From the NCBI RefSeq assembly GCF_000735695.2, contig NZ_JASZ02000008.1, positions 20,356 to 84,355 of the forward strand: a stretch of 64,000 nucleotides of DNA, in the 5' to 3' direction. Source of the stretch: Kaistella haifensis DSM 19056 (lineage in GTDB: Bacteria > Bacteroidota > Bacteroidia > Flavobacteriales > Weeksellaceae). The notes under the pieces were generated by a model that made no database searches, was not told the DNA's origin, and was given only the letters and a program-made list of their open reading frames with translations. Below, in pieces: positions 35,829-44,504 of this stretch (within the stretch, counting starts at the first letter, position 1; each line of letters begins with the position of its first letter). The translations under genes were made by a program, and so were the position numbers.

Positions 35829-36368
35829 ATGCTTACAAGTAAAGTAGCAAAAAGATACGCACAAGGATTGCTTAATTTTACCCAAGAAACAGCTCAAACT
35901 GATGCTGTTTTCGGGGAAATGGGCGATATTGTGAAAACGATTAAAAAATCAAAAGAACTACAGAATTTTTTTGATTCTCCGATTATTGATAGTAAGAAAA
36001 AAGCAAACATAGCTTTAGAAGTTTTCAAGAACTTTTCTCCTGTTACCAAAAGTTTTCTTCAGTTGATCATTAAACAAGGTCGTGAAAGTCAATTGCAAAA
36101 CATCGCTCAAGAATTCATCAATAAAGTGGAGGATATGAAAGGTGTTCAGCGAATTACTTTAACTTCCGCCGCACAGTTGTCTGATGAAAATATTAGCAAC
36201 ATCTTGAAATCATCAGATTTGGTAAATCATAACCAGACTTTCGATGTAAAATCGATCATCAACCCAAATCTTTTAGGAGGATATATCTTGAGAGTTGGCG
36301 ATCAGCAAATAGATCAATCAGTGAAATCTAAACTGAGTAAGTTAAAAAAAGAATTTCAATTAAATTAA
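35829..36368 (+). CDS. atpH: ATP synthase F1 subunit delta
   Basis: Joins the F1 head to the peripheral stalk (OSCP family). 179 aa; N-terminal helical domain begins SKVAKRYAQGLL and the C-terminal part has INPNLLGGYILRVGDQQIDQSVKSKL, typical of delta. Starts one base after the atpF stop; atpA starts 17 bases after its end. Confidence 0.94.
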   Translation: MLTSKVAKRYAQGLLNFTQETAQTDAVFGEMGDIVKTIKKSKELQNFFDSPIIDSKKKANIALEVFKNFSPVTKSFLQLIIKQGRESQLQNIAQEFINKVEDMKGVQRITLTSAAQLSDENISNILKSSDLVNHNQTFDVKSIINPNLLGGYILRVGDQQIDQSVKSKLSKLKKEFQLN

Positions 36369-36385
36369 GATAAAACAACCATAAA

Positions 36386-37963
36386 ATGGCAGAAATAAAT
36401 CCGGCAGAAGTATCTGCAATTCTTAAACAGCAGCTAGCAAACTTCGATACACAATCGAATGTGGAAGAAGTAGGAACTGTATTGTCCATCGGTGATGGTA
36501 TCGCTTTGGTATACGGTTTAGAAAATGTTCAGTACGGTGAATTGGTGAAGTTTGAAAGCGGTATTGAAGGTATCGTATTGAACCTTGCAGAAGACAACGT
36601 AGGTGTTGCACTTCTTGGTGAATCTAAATTAGTAAAAGAAGGTGATACCGTAAACAGAACCAAAAGAATTTCATCAATCAAAGTTGGTGAAGGGATGTTG
36701 GGTAGAGTAGTTGATACCCTTGGAAACCCAATCGATGGAAAAGGACCTATCGCTGGTGACTTATTCGAAATGCCATTGGAAAGAAAAGCTCCTGGAGTTA
36801 TTTTCCGTCAACCGGTTACCGAGCCACTTCAAACGGGTATCGTAGCAATTGATTCCATGATTCCTGTAGGAAGAGGGCAAAGAGAGTTGATCATTGGTGA
36901 CCGTCAAACAGGTAAAACTACTGTGGCAATCGATACAATTCTTAACCAAAAAGAGTTTTATGATGCAGGACAGCCAGTATATTGTATTTATGTTGCAGTA
37001 GGACAAAAAGCTTCTACCGTAGCACAAATCGTAAAAACTTTAGAAGATAAAGGTGCATCAGCTTATACCGTAGTAGTTGCAGCAAACGCTTCTGACCCAA
37101 CTCCAATGCAAGTTTACGCGCCTATGGCGGGAGCTTCAATCGGAGAATTTTTCCGTGATACTGGTAGACCAGCTTTGATCATTTATGATGATTTATCTAA
37201 ACAGGCGGTAGCATATCGTGAGCTTTCTCTATTGTTGAGAAGACCTCCGGGCCGTGAAGCTTATCCAGGGGACGTTTTCTACCTTCACTCCAGATTATTG
37301 GAAAGAGCTGCAAAAGTAATTGCTGATGATACTATTGCTGCTCAAATGAACGATTTACCTGAATCTTTGAAACCAATTGTAAAAGGTGGTGGCTCTTTAA
37401 CTGCACTTCCGATTATTGAAACTCAAGCTGGTGACGTTTCTGCATATATCCCAACCAACGTAATTTCAATTACTGATGGACAGATTTTCTTGGAGTCTGA
37501 TTTATTCAACTCTGGTGTTCGTCCGGCAATCAACGTAGGTATTTCTGTATCGCGTGTAGGGGGTAATGCTCAGATTAAATCAATGAAAAAAGTTTCTGGT
37601 ACTTTAAAATTAGATCAAGCTCAGTACAAAGAATTGGAAGCTTTTGCTAAATTCGGTTCAGATCTTGACGCTTCAACTCTTGGGGTAATTTCTAAAGGTG
37701 AAAGAAACGTGGAAATCTTGAAACAACCGGTTAATTCACCACTTCCTGTAGATTCTCAGGTAGCAATGATTTATGCAGGTACTGAAAACTTGTTGAGAAA
37801 TGTTCCGATCAATAAAGTAAGAGAATTCCAAAAAGAATATGTAGAATTCTTGAGATTTAAACATCCTGATACCATGGCTGCTATTAAAGCTGGAAAAATT
37901 GATGACAACATTACAGGAGTTTTGAAGCAAGCTGCTACAGAACTGGCTTCTAAATACAACTAA
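36386..37963 (+). CDS. atpA: ATP synthase F1 subunit alpha
   Basis: Non-catalytic nucleotide-binding subunit. 525 aa. Walker [12 protein letters not shown] near residue 172, [31 protein letters not shown] in the middle, and SISVSRVGG with the arginine finger near residue 390. Codon use is biased toward GCT/GGT/AAC, matching high expression. The beta and epsilon genes (atpD, atpC) do not follow; they are encoded elsewhere. Confidence 0.97.
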   Translation: MAEINPAEVSAILKQQLANFDTQSNVEEVGTVLSIGDGIALVYGLENVQYGELVKFESGIEGIVLNLAEDNVGVALLGESKLVKEGDTVNRTKRISSIKVGEGMLGRVVDTLGNPIDGKGPIAGDLFEMPLERKAPGVIFRQPVTEPLQTGIVAIDSMIPVGRGQRELIIGDRQTGKTTVAIDTILNQKEFYDAGQPVYCIYVAVGQKASTVAQIVKTLEDKGASAYTVVVAANASDPTPMQVYAPMAGASIGEFFRDTGRPALIIYDDLSKQAVAYRELSLLLRRPPGREAYPGDVFYLHSRLLERAAKVIADDTIAAQMNDLPESLKPIVKGGGSLTALPIIETQAGDVSAYIPTNVISITDGQIFLESDLFNSGVRPAINVGISVSRVGGNAQIKSMKKVSGTLKLDQAQYKELEAFAKFGSDLDASTLGVISKGERNVEILKQPVNSPLPVDSQVAMIYAGTENLLRNVPINKVREFQKEYVEFLRFKHPDTMAAIKAGKIDDNITGVLKQAATELASKYN

Positions 37964-37976
37964 AATTAATTCAATA

Positions 37977-38010
37977 TTCAATATTCGGAATGTATTTTCT
38001 GAATATTGAA
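37977..38010 (+). promoter_or_regulatory. Hairpin between atpA and atpG
   Basis: TTCAATATTC (37977-37986) pairs perfectly with GAATATTGAA (38001-38010) around a 14-base loop. All A/U except two G/C pairs, so weaker than the atpE hairpin. A tandem copy of TTCAATATTC at 37970-37979 offers an alternative pairing. It lies 22 bases before the atpG ATG. Confidence 0.45.
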
Positions 38011-38032
38011 TTTTAAATTTTCAACCCATAGA

Positions 38033-38890
38033 ATGGCAAACTTAAAGGAAATACGAGGAAGAATTACTTCAATCTCTTCGACAATGCAAATTACCAGTGC
38101 AATGAAAATGGTTTCGGCTGCGAAACTAAAAAAAGCAACGGATGCTATTGTCATGCTGAGACCTTACTCTGAAAAATTGCAGGAAATTATTGAAAATGTA
38201 AGTTCCACTACCGATCTTGAAGGGGTTTCTACTTTCACTGCTGAAAGAGAAGTGAAAAAAGTTCTTTATATTGTAGTTACTTCAAACAAAGGGCTTGCCG
38301 GAGCTTTCAATTCTTCGGTGATCAAAGAGCTTAATCATGTGATTGGAAACACCCAACACGAGGTAGAAATTCTGTCCGTAGGGAAAAAAGTATTTGACGC
38401 TGTTAGAAGAACCCGAAAAGTGTACGATAATCAAAGTGCGATTTTCGACGGAATGAGCTTTCAGGTGGTTTCCAATTTTATGGAAAACGTAATGAAAGAT
38501 TATAAAGAAGAAAAATTCGATAAAGTTTTTGTGATTTATAATAAATTCATCAACGCAGCTACCCAGGAAGTTCATACAGAGCAGGTTTTACCAATAGCAA
38601 TGGCTGAGAAAGAAGAAAGCGCAAATACCGATTACATTTTCGAACCAAATGCGGCAGAAATCTTAAATGTTTTGATTCCTAAATCCATCAAAACGCAGGT
38701 TTATAAAGCAATTCTCGATTCTATCGCTTCCGAACACGGAGCTAGAATGACCGCAATGCACAAAGCAACTGACAACGCACAAGCCTTGAAAAATGATCTG
38801 GTAATTTTCTACAACAAAGCGCGACAAGCAGCAATTACCAACGAAATTTTGGAAATTGTATCCGGCGCGGAAGCCTTGAAAAATTCCTAA
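38033..38890 (+). CDS. atpG: ATP synthase F1 subunit gamma
   Basis: Central rotor shaft. The ATG at 38033 (MANLKEIRGRI, 285 aa) is chosen over an in-frame codon at 38006 that would add nine residues, because family members start at this point. N-terminal helix with ITSAMKMVSAAKL and C-terminal SEHGARMTAMHKATDNA are conserved. Last gene of this atp group, followed by a terminator. Confidence 0.96.
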   Translation: MANLKEIRGRITSISSTMQITSAMKMVSAAKLKKATDAIVMLRPYSEKLQEIIENVSSTTDLEGVSTFTAEREVKKVLYIVVTSNKGLAGAFNSSVIKELNHVIGNTQHEVEILSVGKKVFDAVRRTRKVYDNQSAIFDGMSFQVVSNFMENVMKDYKEEKFDKVFVIYNKFINAATQEVHTEQVLPIAMAEKEESANTDYIFEPNAAEILNVLIPKSIKTQVYKAILDSIASEHGARMTAMHKATDNAQALKNDLVIFYNKARQAAITNEILEIVSGAEALKNS

Positions 38891-38919
38891 GAAAAATTCT
38901 TTTTTTAAGATTATAAATG

Positions 38920-38949
38920 AAGCATCGAAACATTCGGTGCTTTTTTTTA
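38920..38949 (+). terminator. Terminator of the atp operon
   Basis: AAGCATCGAA (38920-38929), loop ACA, TTCGGTGCT (38933-38941), one wobble, then T8. The same stem sequence recurs after the acyl-CoA dehydrogenase gene on the minus strand. Confidence 0.9.
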
Positions 38950-38995
38950 TATTTTAGTCAACGATTTTCGGATTACTTAATTATTTAATTTTGTA

Positions 38996-39003
38996 TATCT
39001 TTG
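38996..39003 (+). promoter_or_regulatory. -7 box of the CNNM transporter gene
   Basis: TATCTTTG followed by CA fits TAnnTTTG and lies 25 bases before the ATG. Confidence 0.5.
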
Positions 39004-39028
39004 CATCAAATATTTTTTAAAAATTTAA

Positions 39029-40387
39029 ATGGACTCAGACGTCGTCAAGCTTTTCTTAGCATTATTCTTAGTATTACTCAATGGTTTTTTCGTAGCCGCA
39101 GAATTTTCTATCGTTAAAGTTCGTTACTCCCAAATTCAGCTCAAAGCCGCCGAAGGCAACTCTATGGCAAAACAGGCGGAACATATCATCAAACATCTTG
39201 ATGAATACCTTTCTGCCACTCAGCTCGGGATTACACTTGCTTCATTGGCATTAGGTTGGGTCGGCGAAAGTGCGATGCACCATATCATCGAGAAGATTTT
39301 CCATTATTTCAATTTTGAAATTGCACAAGTATCGATTACTACCATTTCTTTGGTTTTAAGTTTCCTTTTGATTACCGTGATGCATATTGTTTTCGGGGAA
39401 TTAATTCCGAAATCCATTGCAATTCGAAAGTCCGAAGCCACAACAATGGCAATCGCAATGCCCTTGCGCGTTTTCTATACGATATTCAAACCTTTTATTT
39501 GGTCCATGAATCAAATGTCAAACGGCGTTTTACGTTTGATGAAAATTCATCCCGCGTCGGAACATGAGATTCATTCCACTGAAGAGTTGCAACTTTTGGT
39601 AAAGCAATCCGCAGATTCTGGTGAAATTGAAGAAGAAAATTACGAAATCATCAAAAATGCTTTCGATTTTACCGATCATTCTGCGAAGCAGATTATGGTT
39701 CCACGACAGAATATTTCTTCAATTGATATCGAAGAACCTGTAGAAGAAATTATAACGAAGATCATGGATGGAGGTTATTCACGGCTTCCAGTTTACAAAA
39801 ATTCAATCGATAATATTATCGGAATTTTTTATGCAAAGGAAATTATCCGAGAATATGTGAAAAGAAAAGGTCAAATTACCCATGAAGATTTGGAAAAACT
39901 CATGCGCGAACCGTTCTTCGTTGTTGGCAGCAAGAAAATTTCGGATCTATTGAAAGTTTTCCAGCAGAAAAAGCAACACTTGGCAGTCGTAATCGATGAA
40001 TTTGGCGGAACGGAAGGAATCATAACTCTGGAGGATATTTTGGAGGAATTGGTTGGCGAAATTCAAGATGAAGAAGATGACGAAGAGAAAATCGTAGACA
40101 AAGTTGGAGAAAATGTTTATTGGGTTCAGGCAACTCAGCCGTTAGATGAAATTAATGAGCATTTACCAAAGAAATTCCCGCTTTCCGAAGACGGCGAATA
40201 CAACACATTGGCTGGTTATATTCTGCATGAATTGCAAGACATTCCGGAAGAAAACCAGGAGTTCAACATTAATGATTATCATGTGAAAATCCTGAAAATG
40301 CAGAATAAGAGTGTCGATTTGGTTGAATTGGTTTACGAAGAACCGAATGTTATCGATGTTTTGACCGAAGAAATCAGTGAAATTTAA
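39029..40387 (+). CDS. CNNM/HlyC-CorC family transporter
   Basis: 452 aa. DUF21/CNNM membrane domain with about four helices (residues 1-195, GFFVAAEFSIVKVR at the start), a pair of CBS domains (about 215-335, with IMVPRQNI and VVIDEFGGTEGIITLEDILEELVGEI) and a C-terminal CorC/HlyC domain. Such proteins are linked to Mg2+ or Co2+ efflux; older names call them haemolysins. GldE of gliding bacteria has the same build, but no gld neighbour supports that name here. Confidence 0.88.
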   Translation: MDSDVVKLFLALFLVLLNGFFVAAEFSIVKVRYSQIQLKAAEGNSMAKQAEHIIKHLDEYLSATQLGITLASLALGWVGESAMHHIIEKIFHYFNFEIAQVSITTISLVLSFLLITVMHIVFGELIPKSIAIRKSEATTMAIAMPLRVFYTIFKPFIWSMNQMSNGVLRLMKIHPASEHEIHSTEELQLLVKQSADSGEIEEENYEIIKNAFDFTDHSAKQIMVPRQNISSIDIEEPVEEIITKIMDGGYSRLPVYKNSIDNIIGIFYAKEIIREYVKRKGQITHEDLEKLMREPFFVVGSKKISDLLKVFQQKKQHLAVVIDEFGGTEGIITLEDILEELVGEIQDEEDDEEKIVDKVGENVYWVQATQPLDEINEHLPKKFPLSEDGEYNTLAGYILHELQDIPEENQEFNINDYHVKILKMQNKSVDLVELVYEEPNVIDVLTEEISEI

Positions 40388-40405
40388 TTTAAAATTTAAT
40401 CTTTG

Positions 40406-40723
40406 ATGATTTTTTTTAATAGCGTTCCTGGCTTTGTAAAGGATTACGAAAAACCACAGCGTGAATACGAAGAAGATGTTGCGCTGATGGAAGATGAAGA
40501 CGAAGTTTACAAATTGGTGCTTTGGAACGATGATGTCAATACTTTTGATTATGTAATTGAATGCCTGATAGAAATTTGCGGACACACCTTGGAACAAGCC
40601 GAACAATGCACCATATTGGTTCATTACAAAGGAAAATGTACCGTGAAAACAGGAAGCTTGGAACTCCTGAAGCCAATGCATGAAAAATTAATTTCCCGAA
40701 GTTTAACTTCAGAAATCGTATAA
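40406..40723 (+). CDS. clpS: ATP-dependent Clp protease adaptor ClpS
   Basis: N-end-rule adaptor that hands substrates to ClpAP/ClpCP. The ATG at 40406 gives 105 aa. The ClpS core begins YKLVLWNDDVNTFDYV, where Asn-Asp-Asp binds the substrate N-terminus, and continues with HTLEQAEQCTILVHYKGKC. The first 35 residues form an acidic tail (YEEDVALMEDEDE). It is 18 bases after the CNNM gene and 40 before the rhomboid gene, all likely one transcript. Confidence 0.93.
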   Translation: MIFFNSVPGFVKDYEKPQREYEEDVALMEDEDEVYKLVLWNDDVNTFDYVIECLIEICGHTLEQAEQCTILVHYKGKCTVKTGSLELLKPMHEKLISRSLTSEIV

Positions 40724-40763
40724 CCAAAGTTTCGTCTCCGAAACTTTTCTTTTATAACAAAAT

Positions 40764-41420
40764 ATGAGTTCAGTACTTTTAATCGTGATTGTCGTAACTG
40801 CTATTATCAGTTTTATTGCTTTCAATAATCAAAATATTTTCGAGAAATATAAATTTAACGTCGGTGCAATTCTGAGAAACAAAGAATACATCAGGTTGCT
40901 TTCCGCCGGTTTTTTGCATGGCGATTTGATGCACTTGTTGTTCAATATGATGACATTGTATTTCTTTGGACCTATTGTTAATCAAGCCTTTGGAGATTTT
41001 GGGTTTTTGATGATTTATTTCGGATCTATCCTCCTTGGAAACTTATTTTCCTTGTATTTGTATAAAAACCAGTCTTGGTATTCCGCAATTGGGGCGAGTG
41101 GTGGTGTTTCCGGGATTTTGTTTGCATCTATCGCGATGATTCCGGATTTGCCAATTTATTTTTTCTTCATTCCAATTCCGATACCGGGTTATATTTTTGG
41201 ATTTCTTTACTTCGCCTATTCTGTTTACAGCATGCTAAATCCCCGCCAACAAGATAATATCGGACATGCTGCGCATTTGGGAGGTGCATTTTTTGGTTTG
41301 ATTTATGCAGTGGCATTACAGCCGGAACGAGCTATTGAAAACTCACTTTTCCTCGGAATTATGTCGATTCCTTTGATTTATATGGCGTTTCATGTTTTTG
41401 TGAAAAAGAGAATTGGATAA
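40764..41420 (+). CDS. Rhomboid family intramembrane serine protease
   Basis: 218 aa, six membrane helices. Catalytic dyad: Ser112 in GASGGVSG and His171 in HAAHLGGAFFG. HGDLMHLLFNMMTLYFFG (residues 52-69) is the family's first-loop motif. Its stop lies only four bases from the stop of the convergent prmC, with no terminator between, so the 3' ends of the two mRNAs probably overlap. Confidence 0.93.
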   Translation: MSSVLLIVIVVTAIISFIAFNNQNIFEKYKFNVGAILRNKEYIRLLSAGFLHGDLMHLLFNMMTLYFFGPIVNQAFGDFGFLMIYFGSILLGNLFSLYLYKNQSWYSAIGASGGVSGILFASIAMIPDLPIYFFFIPIPIPGYIFGFLYFAYSVYSMLNPRQQDNIGHAAHLGGAFFGLIYAVALQPERAIENSLFLGIMSIPLIYMAFHVFVKKRIG

Positions 41421-41424
41421 ATTC

Positions 41425-42273
41425 TTATTTCTTTCCCCAAACAAAGCGGTCATTCCCCGAAATATCTTTCATTAAATGAACTTCCGATAAAATCTCTTGA
41501 TAAAGATTTCGTGTTTCAATACCCAATTTTTGGTTAATTTCTAGGAAAATCATTCCGTTTTCTGAAAGGTATTTTCTGCAATCTTTCGCAATTTTTTCAT
41601 AGAAAACCAATGCGTTTGAAGTAGGAGAGAAAAGTGCCATTTTGGGTTCAAAATCTTTTACCGAATCCGCAATTTCATTTTCCTCGTCGATTCCGATGTA
41701 TGGAGGATTGGAGATGATAACATCGTATTTTTCGGTTAAATTTTCATTCAAATAATCTTGATGAATAAATTCAATTTCAACTTTATGAAAATTGGCGTTT
41801 TTCTGAGCCACTTTTAAAGCTTTTTCCGAATAATCAATCGCGGAAACCTTTGCATCAGGGAATTTCTTTTTCAAAACAATCGGAATTATTCCGCTTCCAG
41901 TTCCGATATCCAGGATTTTTAAAGCTTTATTTTGAAAGTTGTTTTTAATTTTTTCAATGGCCAATTCCAGCAATTCTTCGGTTTCCGGACGAGGAATCAG
42001 AACGTTTTCATCCATAAAAATTTTTAGTCCGTAAAATTCAGTTTCTCCTAGAATTTGCTGAAAAGGTTTCCCTGTTTTCAGTTCGGAAATGACATTTTCC
42101 AAATCTTCGATATGACTTTCCAAAAGTGGATGGTTTTCAAAACGTCTTTGACGATATTTGTCGAAACCTACCAGCTTGTTGACAAATATGGAATAAAGGG
42201 CCGCGCTTTCGGATTCCGTGTAGAATTCCGAAAGTTCTTTTTTAAAGTATATTTTAAATTCTGAAATGGTCAT
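41425..42273 (-). CDS. prmC: Peptide-chain release factor glutamine methyltransferase
   Basis: N5-methylation of the Gln in the GGQ loop of RF1/RF2. 282 aa. N-terminal helical domain followed by a SAM-dependent methyltransferase fold: ILDIGTGSGIIPIVL (about residue 115) and the catalytic NPPY in ISNPPYIG (about 187). Single gene on the minus strand. Confidence 0.95.
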   Translation of the reverse strand: MTISEFKIYFKKELSEFYTESESAALYSIFVNKLVGFDKYRQRRFENHPLLESHIEDLENVISELKTGKPFQQILGETEFYGLKIFMDENVLIPRPETEELLELAIEKIKNNFQNKALKILDIGTGSGIIPIVLKKKFPDAKVSAIDYSEKALKVAQKNANFHKVEIEFIHQDYLNENLTEKYDVIISNPPYIGIDEENEIADSVKDFEPKMALFSPTSNALVFYEKIAKDCRKYLSENGMIFLEINQKLGIETRNLYQEILSEVHLMKDISGNDRFVWGKK

Positions 42274-42409
42274 TTTCTTACTATTTTTCTTTCTTTAATT
42301 TTAACATTTAAATATAATTCCTTTTTTCGAAGAAGTCTGCAATATAGGTTCAAACATTTATTAAATAAGGAAAAAACAAAAATTTAATATTTTTTGAAAA
42401 TAAAATTAC

Positions 42410-42417
42410 TATTTTTG
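42410..42417 (+). promoter_or_regulatory. -7 box of the NlpC/P60 gene
   Basis: TATTTTTG fits TAnnTTTG, 20 bases before the ATG. The TTTG upstream is only 13 bases away, too close for a standard -33 element. Confidence 0.45.
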
Positions 42418-42437
42418 AGAAATCGCTATTTTAAAAT

Positions 42438-42974
42438 ATGAAAAACTTATTTTTCTATGTCTTTGCCAGTACGGTTTTGGTGTCTTGTGGATCTTCCAAA
42501 CCGGTTGTAAAAAGGTCTGTTCCAACCAAATCTGTGGCGAAAGCTCCTGGTTTGAAAACTTTATCTTCTCACTATTCCGGAAATGTCAATGGGCAAATTA
42601 AAGAAATTTTAAAAGATGCTGAAAAATATTTAGGCGCACCCTACAAATACGCAGGAAATACTTCAGCTGGCTTCGACTGCTCCGGTCTCGTTTCCAAAGT
42701 TTTTGATGAAAATAAGATGAAACTTCCGCGAAGATCAGAGGATCAATCTAAAGAAGGCAGAGAAATCAGCATCAAAGAAGCGAAACCTGGAGATTTGGTA
42801 TTTTTTGCAACTTCCGGTGGAAGTAGGGTTTCACATGTTGGGATTATTCACGATATCGGAAATAATGGAGAAGTTACTTTTATTCATTCTTCAACATCCA
42901 AGGGAGTCATTATTTCTTCTCTCAATGAAAGTTATTGGAATAAATCCTACCTATTCGCAAGAAGAGTTTTGTAA
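42438..42974 (+). CDS. NlpC/P60 (C40) cell-wall hydrolase lipoprotein
   Basis: 178 aa. Lipobox VLVSCGSS with Cys17, then a basic linker and an NlpC/P60 domain from about residue 50. Catalytic triad: Cys81 in FDCSGLV, His133 in SHVGII and His150 in FIHSS. These enzymes cut peptidoglycan stem peptides, typically D-gamma-Glu-DAP bonds. dapD, which makes DAP precursors, follows by 37 bases; a -7-like TAAATTTG (42973-42980) overlapping the stop may start dapD. Confidence 0.92.
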   Translation: MKNLFFYVFASTVLVSCGSSKPVVKRSVPTKSVAKAPGLKTLSSHYSGNVNGQIKEILKDAEKYLGAPYKYAGNTSAGFDCSGLVSKVFDENKMKLPRRSEDQSKEGREISIKEAKPGDLVFFATSGGSRVSHVGIIHDIGNNGEVTFIHSSTSKGVIISSLNESYWNKSYLFARRVL

Positions 42975-43011
42975 ATTTGCGAAAATTATCATTCTTAAAA
43001 AAAAATAAATA

Positions 43012-43821
43012 ATGTTACAACAAACTATTGAAAATATCTGGGAAAACCGGGAATTATTGCAAAATGAAGACAGCCAAAAAGCCATCCGTGACGTAATCCG
43101 ACAATTAGATTTAGGCGAATTGCGTGTTGCGGAGCCTTCCGAAAATGGCTGGAAGGTGAATGAATGGGTGAAGAAAGCTGTCGTGATGTATTTCCCAATT
43201 CAGAAAATGGAAACCATAGAGGTTGGTCCTTTTGAATTTCACGATAAAATGCCTTTGAAAAGAAACTATGCTGAAAAAGGAGTTCGTGTAGTTCCTCACG
43301 CTGTTGCTAGAGAAGGTGCTTACATTGCTTCTGGAGTTATTTTGATGCCATCTTATGTGAACATCGGCGCTTATGTAGATTCCGGAACTATGGTTGATAC
43401 TTGGGCTACCGTGGGAAGTTGTGCGCAAATCGGGAAAAACGTTCACTTAAGCGGTGGAGTAGGAATTGGCGGAGTTTTGGAACCACTTCAGGCAGCACCC
43501 GTAATTATCGAAGATGATGTTTTTGTGGGTTCAAGATGTATCGTAGTTGAAGGTGTTCACGTAGAAAAAGAAGCTGTTTTGGGCGCAAATGTAGTTCTTA
43601 CCGCTTCCACAAAAATCATCGATGTAACCGGATCCGAACCAGTGGAAATTAAAGGAAGAGTTCCTGCTCGTTCTGTGGTGATTCCGGGAAGTTATACGAA
43701 ACAGTTTCCGGCAGGTGAATTTCAGGTTCCATGCGCATTGATTATCGGACAAAGAAAAGAATCTACCGATAAAAAAACTTCTCTGAATGATGCTTTAAGA
43801 GAAAATAATGTTGCAGTTTAA
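43012..43821 (+). CDS. dapD: Tetrahydrodipicolinate N-succinyltransferase
   Basis: Succinylase step of lysine/DAP synthesis. 269 aa with the left-handed beta-helix of hexapeptide repeats (for example GVILMPSYVNIGAYVDSGTM, CAQIGKNVHLSGGVGIGGV) and the conserved VVPHAVAREGAYI. Supplies DAP for peptidoglycan, in keeping with the C40 hydrolase next to it. Two glycosyltransferase genes follow at 32 bases. Confidence 0.95.
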   Translation: MLQQTIENIWENRELLQNEDSQKAIRDVIRQLDLGELRVAEPSENGWKVNEWVKKAVVMYFPIQKMETIEVGPFEFHDKMPLKRNYAEKGVRVVPHAVAREGAYIASGVILMPSYVNIGAYVDSGTMVDTWATVGSCAQIGKNVHLSGGVGIGGVLEPLQAAPVIIEDDVFVGSRCIVVEGVHVEKEAVLGANVVLTASTKIIDVTGSEPVEIKGRVPARSVVIPGSYTKQFPAGEFQVPCALIIGQRKESTDKKTSLNDALRENNVAV

Positions 43822-43853
43822 ATAATTGACTATTCACCACTGACTAAAGTAAA

Positions 43854-44504
43854 GTGATTCCAAAAAATATATTTCAAACTTTTAAAACTGCGGATTTACC
43901 GTGGATTACAAGGTTTTATATTTCCAGAATGAAAAAGAAAAATCCGGGATGGAACTATCATTTTTATGATGATGTGAAAATCCTGAAGTTTTTTGAAAAG
44001 GAATTTCCGCCCGAATATCTTAGAGCCTATAAAAGTTTAACCATTGGTGCTGCAAAAGCTGATTTTTTCCGTTACGCGGTGCTGTACAAATTTGGTGGAT
44101 TGTACCTCGATATCGATAGTTACGACAAAACGCCTTTGGATGAATTTATATACCCGGAAGACGAATTTATTGTCACCAACGAAGGAAATCCGGGATTGTA
44201 CTGTCAATGGGGATTAATTTCAAATAAAAATCATCCTTTTTTGCAGCGTACTTTGGAAAATATCCAGACGCACCGTTTTCCCCATGATGTTCACAGAACA
44301 ACCGGACCAACGGTTTATACCGATGCCGTGAATGAAGTTTTGGCTGAAAATCCCGAAACTCCACATCGTTTTTTAGGAACTGATTTCGAAGGTCACCTTC
44401 GCTTTAAATACAAATTGGGCAGAATTTTCCTTTATGGTAAAAAATCCGAGCACTGGAAGAAAAAGCAACTATCACAGGATATTATTAAACCTATAGAAGA
44501 TTAA
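43854..44504 (+). CDS. Glycosyltransferase with DxD motif (GT32-like)
   Basis: 216 aa. The start is GTG: an in-frame stop lies nine bases upstream and IPKNIFQTFKT is the usual N-terminus of this family (OCH1/capsular-sugar transferase type). The sugar-nucleotide site is in GGLYLDIDSYD (DxD at about residue 85), preceded by AAKADFFRYAVLYKFGG, which is strongly conserved. Acceptor and sugar are unknown. Its stop overlaps the next ATG (TAATG). Confidence 0.88.
   Translation: MIPKNIFQTFKTADLPWITRFYISRMKKKNPGWNYHFYDDVKILKFFEKEFPPEYLRAYKSLTIGAAKADFFRYAVLYKFGGLYLDIDSYDKTPLDEFIYPEDEFIVTNEGNPGLYCQWGLISNKNHPFLQRTLENIQTHRFPHDVHRTTGPTVYTDAVNEVLAENPETPHRFLGTDFEGHLRFKYKLGRIFLYGKKSEHWKKKQLSQDIIKPIED

Noticed and set aside
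39029..40387. CNNM protein as GldE
   Set aside because: Same domain build, but no gliding gene is adjacent and family assignment needs a tree.
40163..40681. 172-codon minus-strand ORF across the CNNM and clpS genes
   Set aside because: Antisense shadow without family likeness over two well-supported genes.
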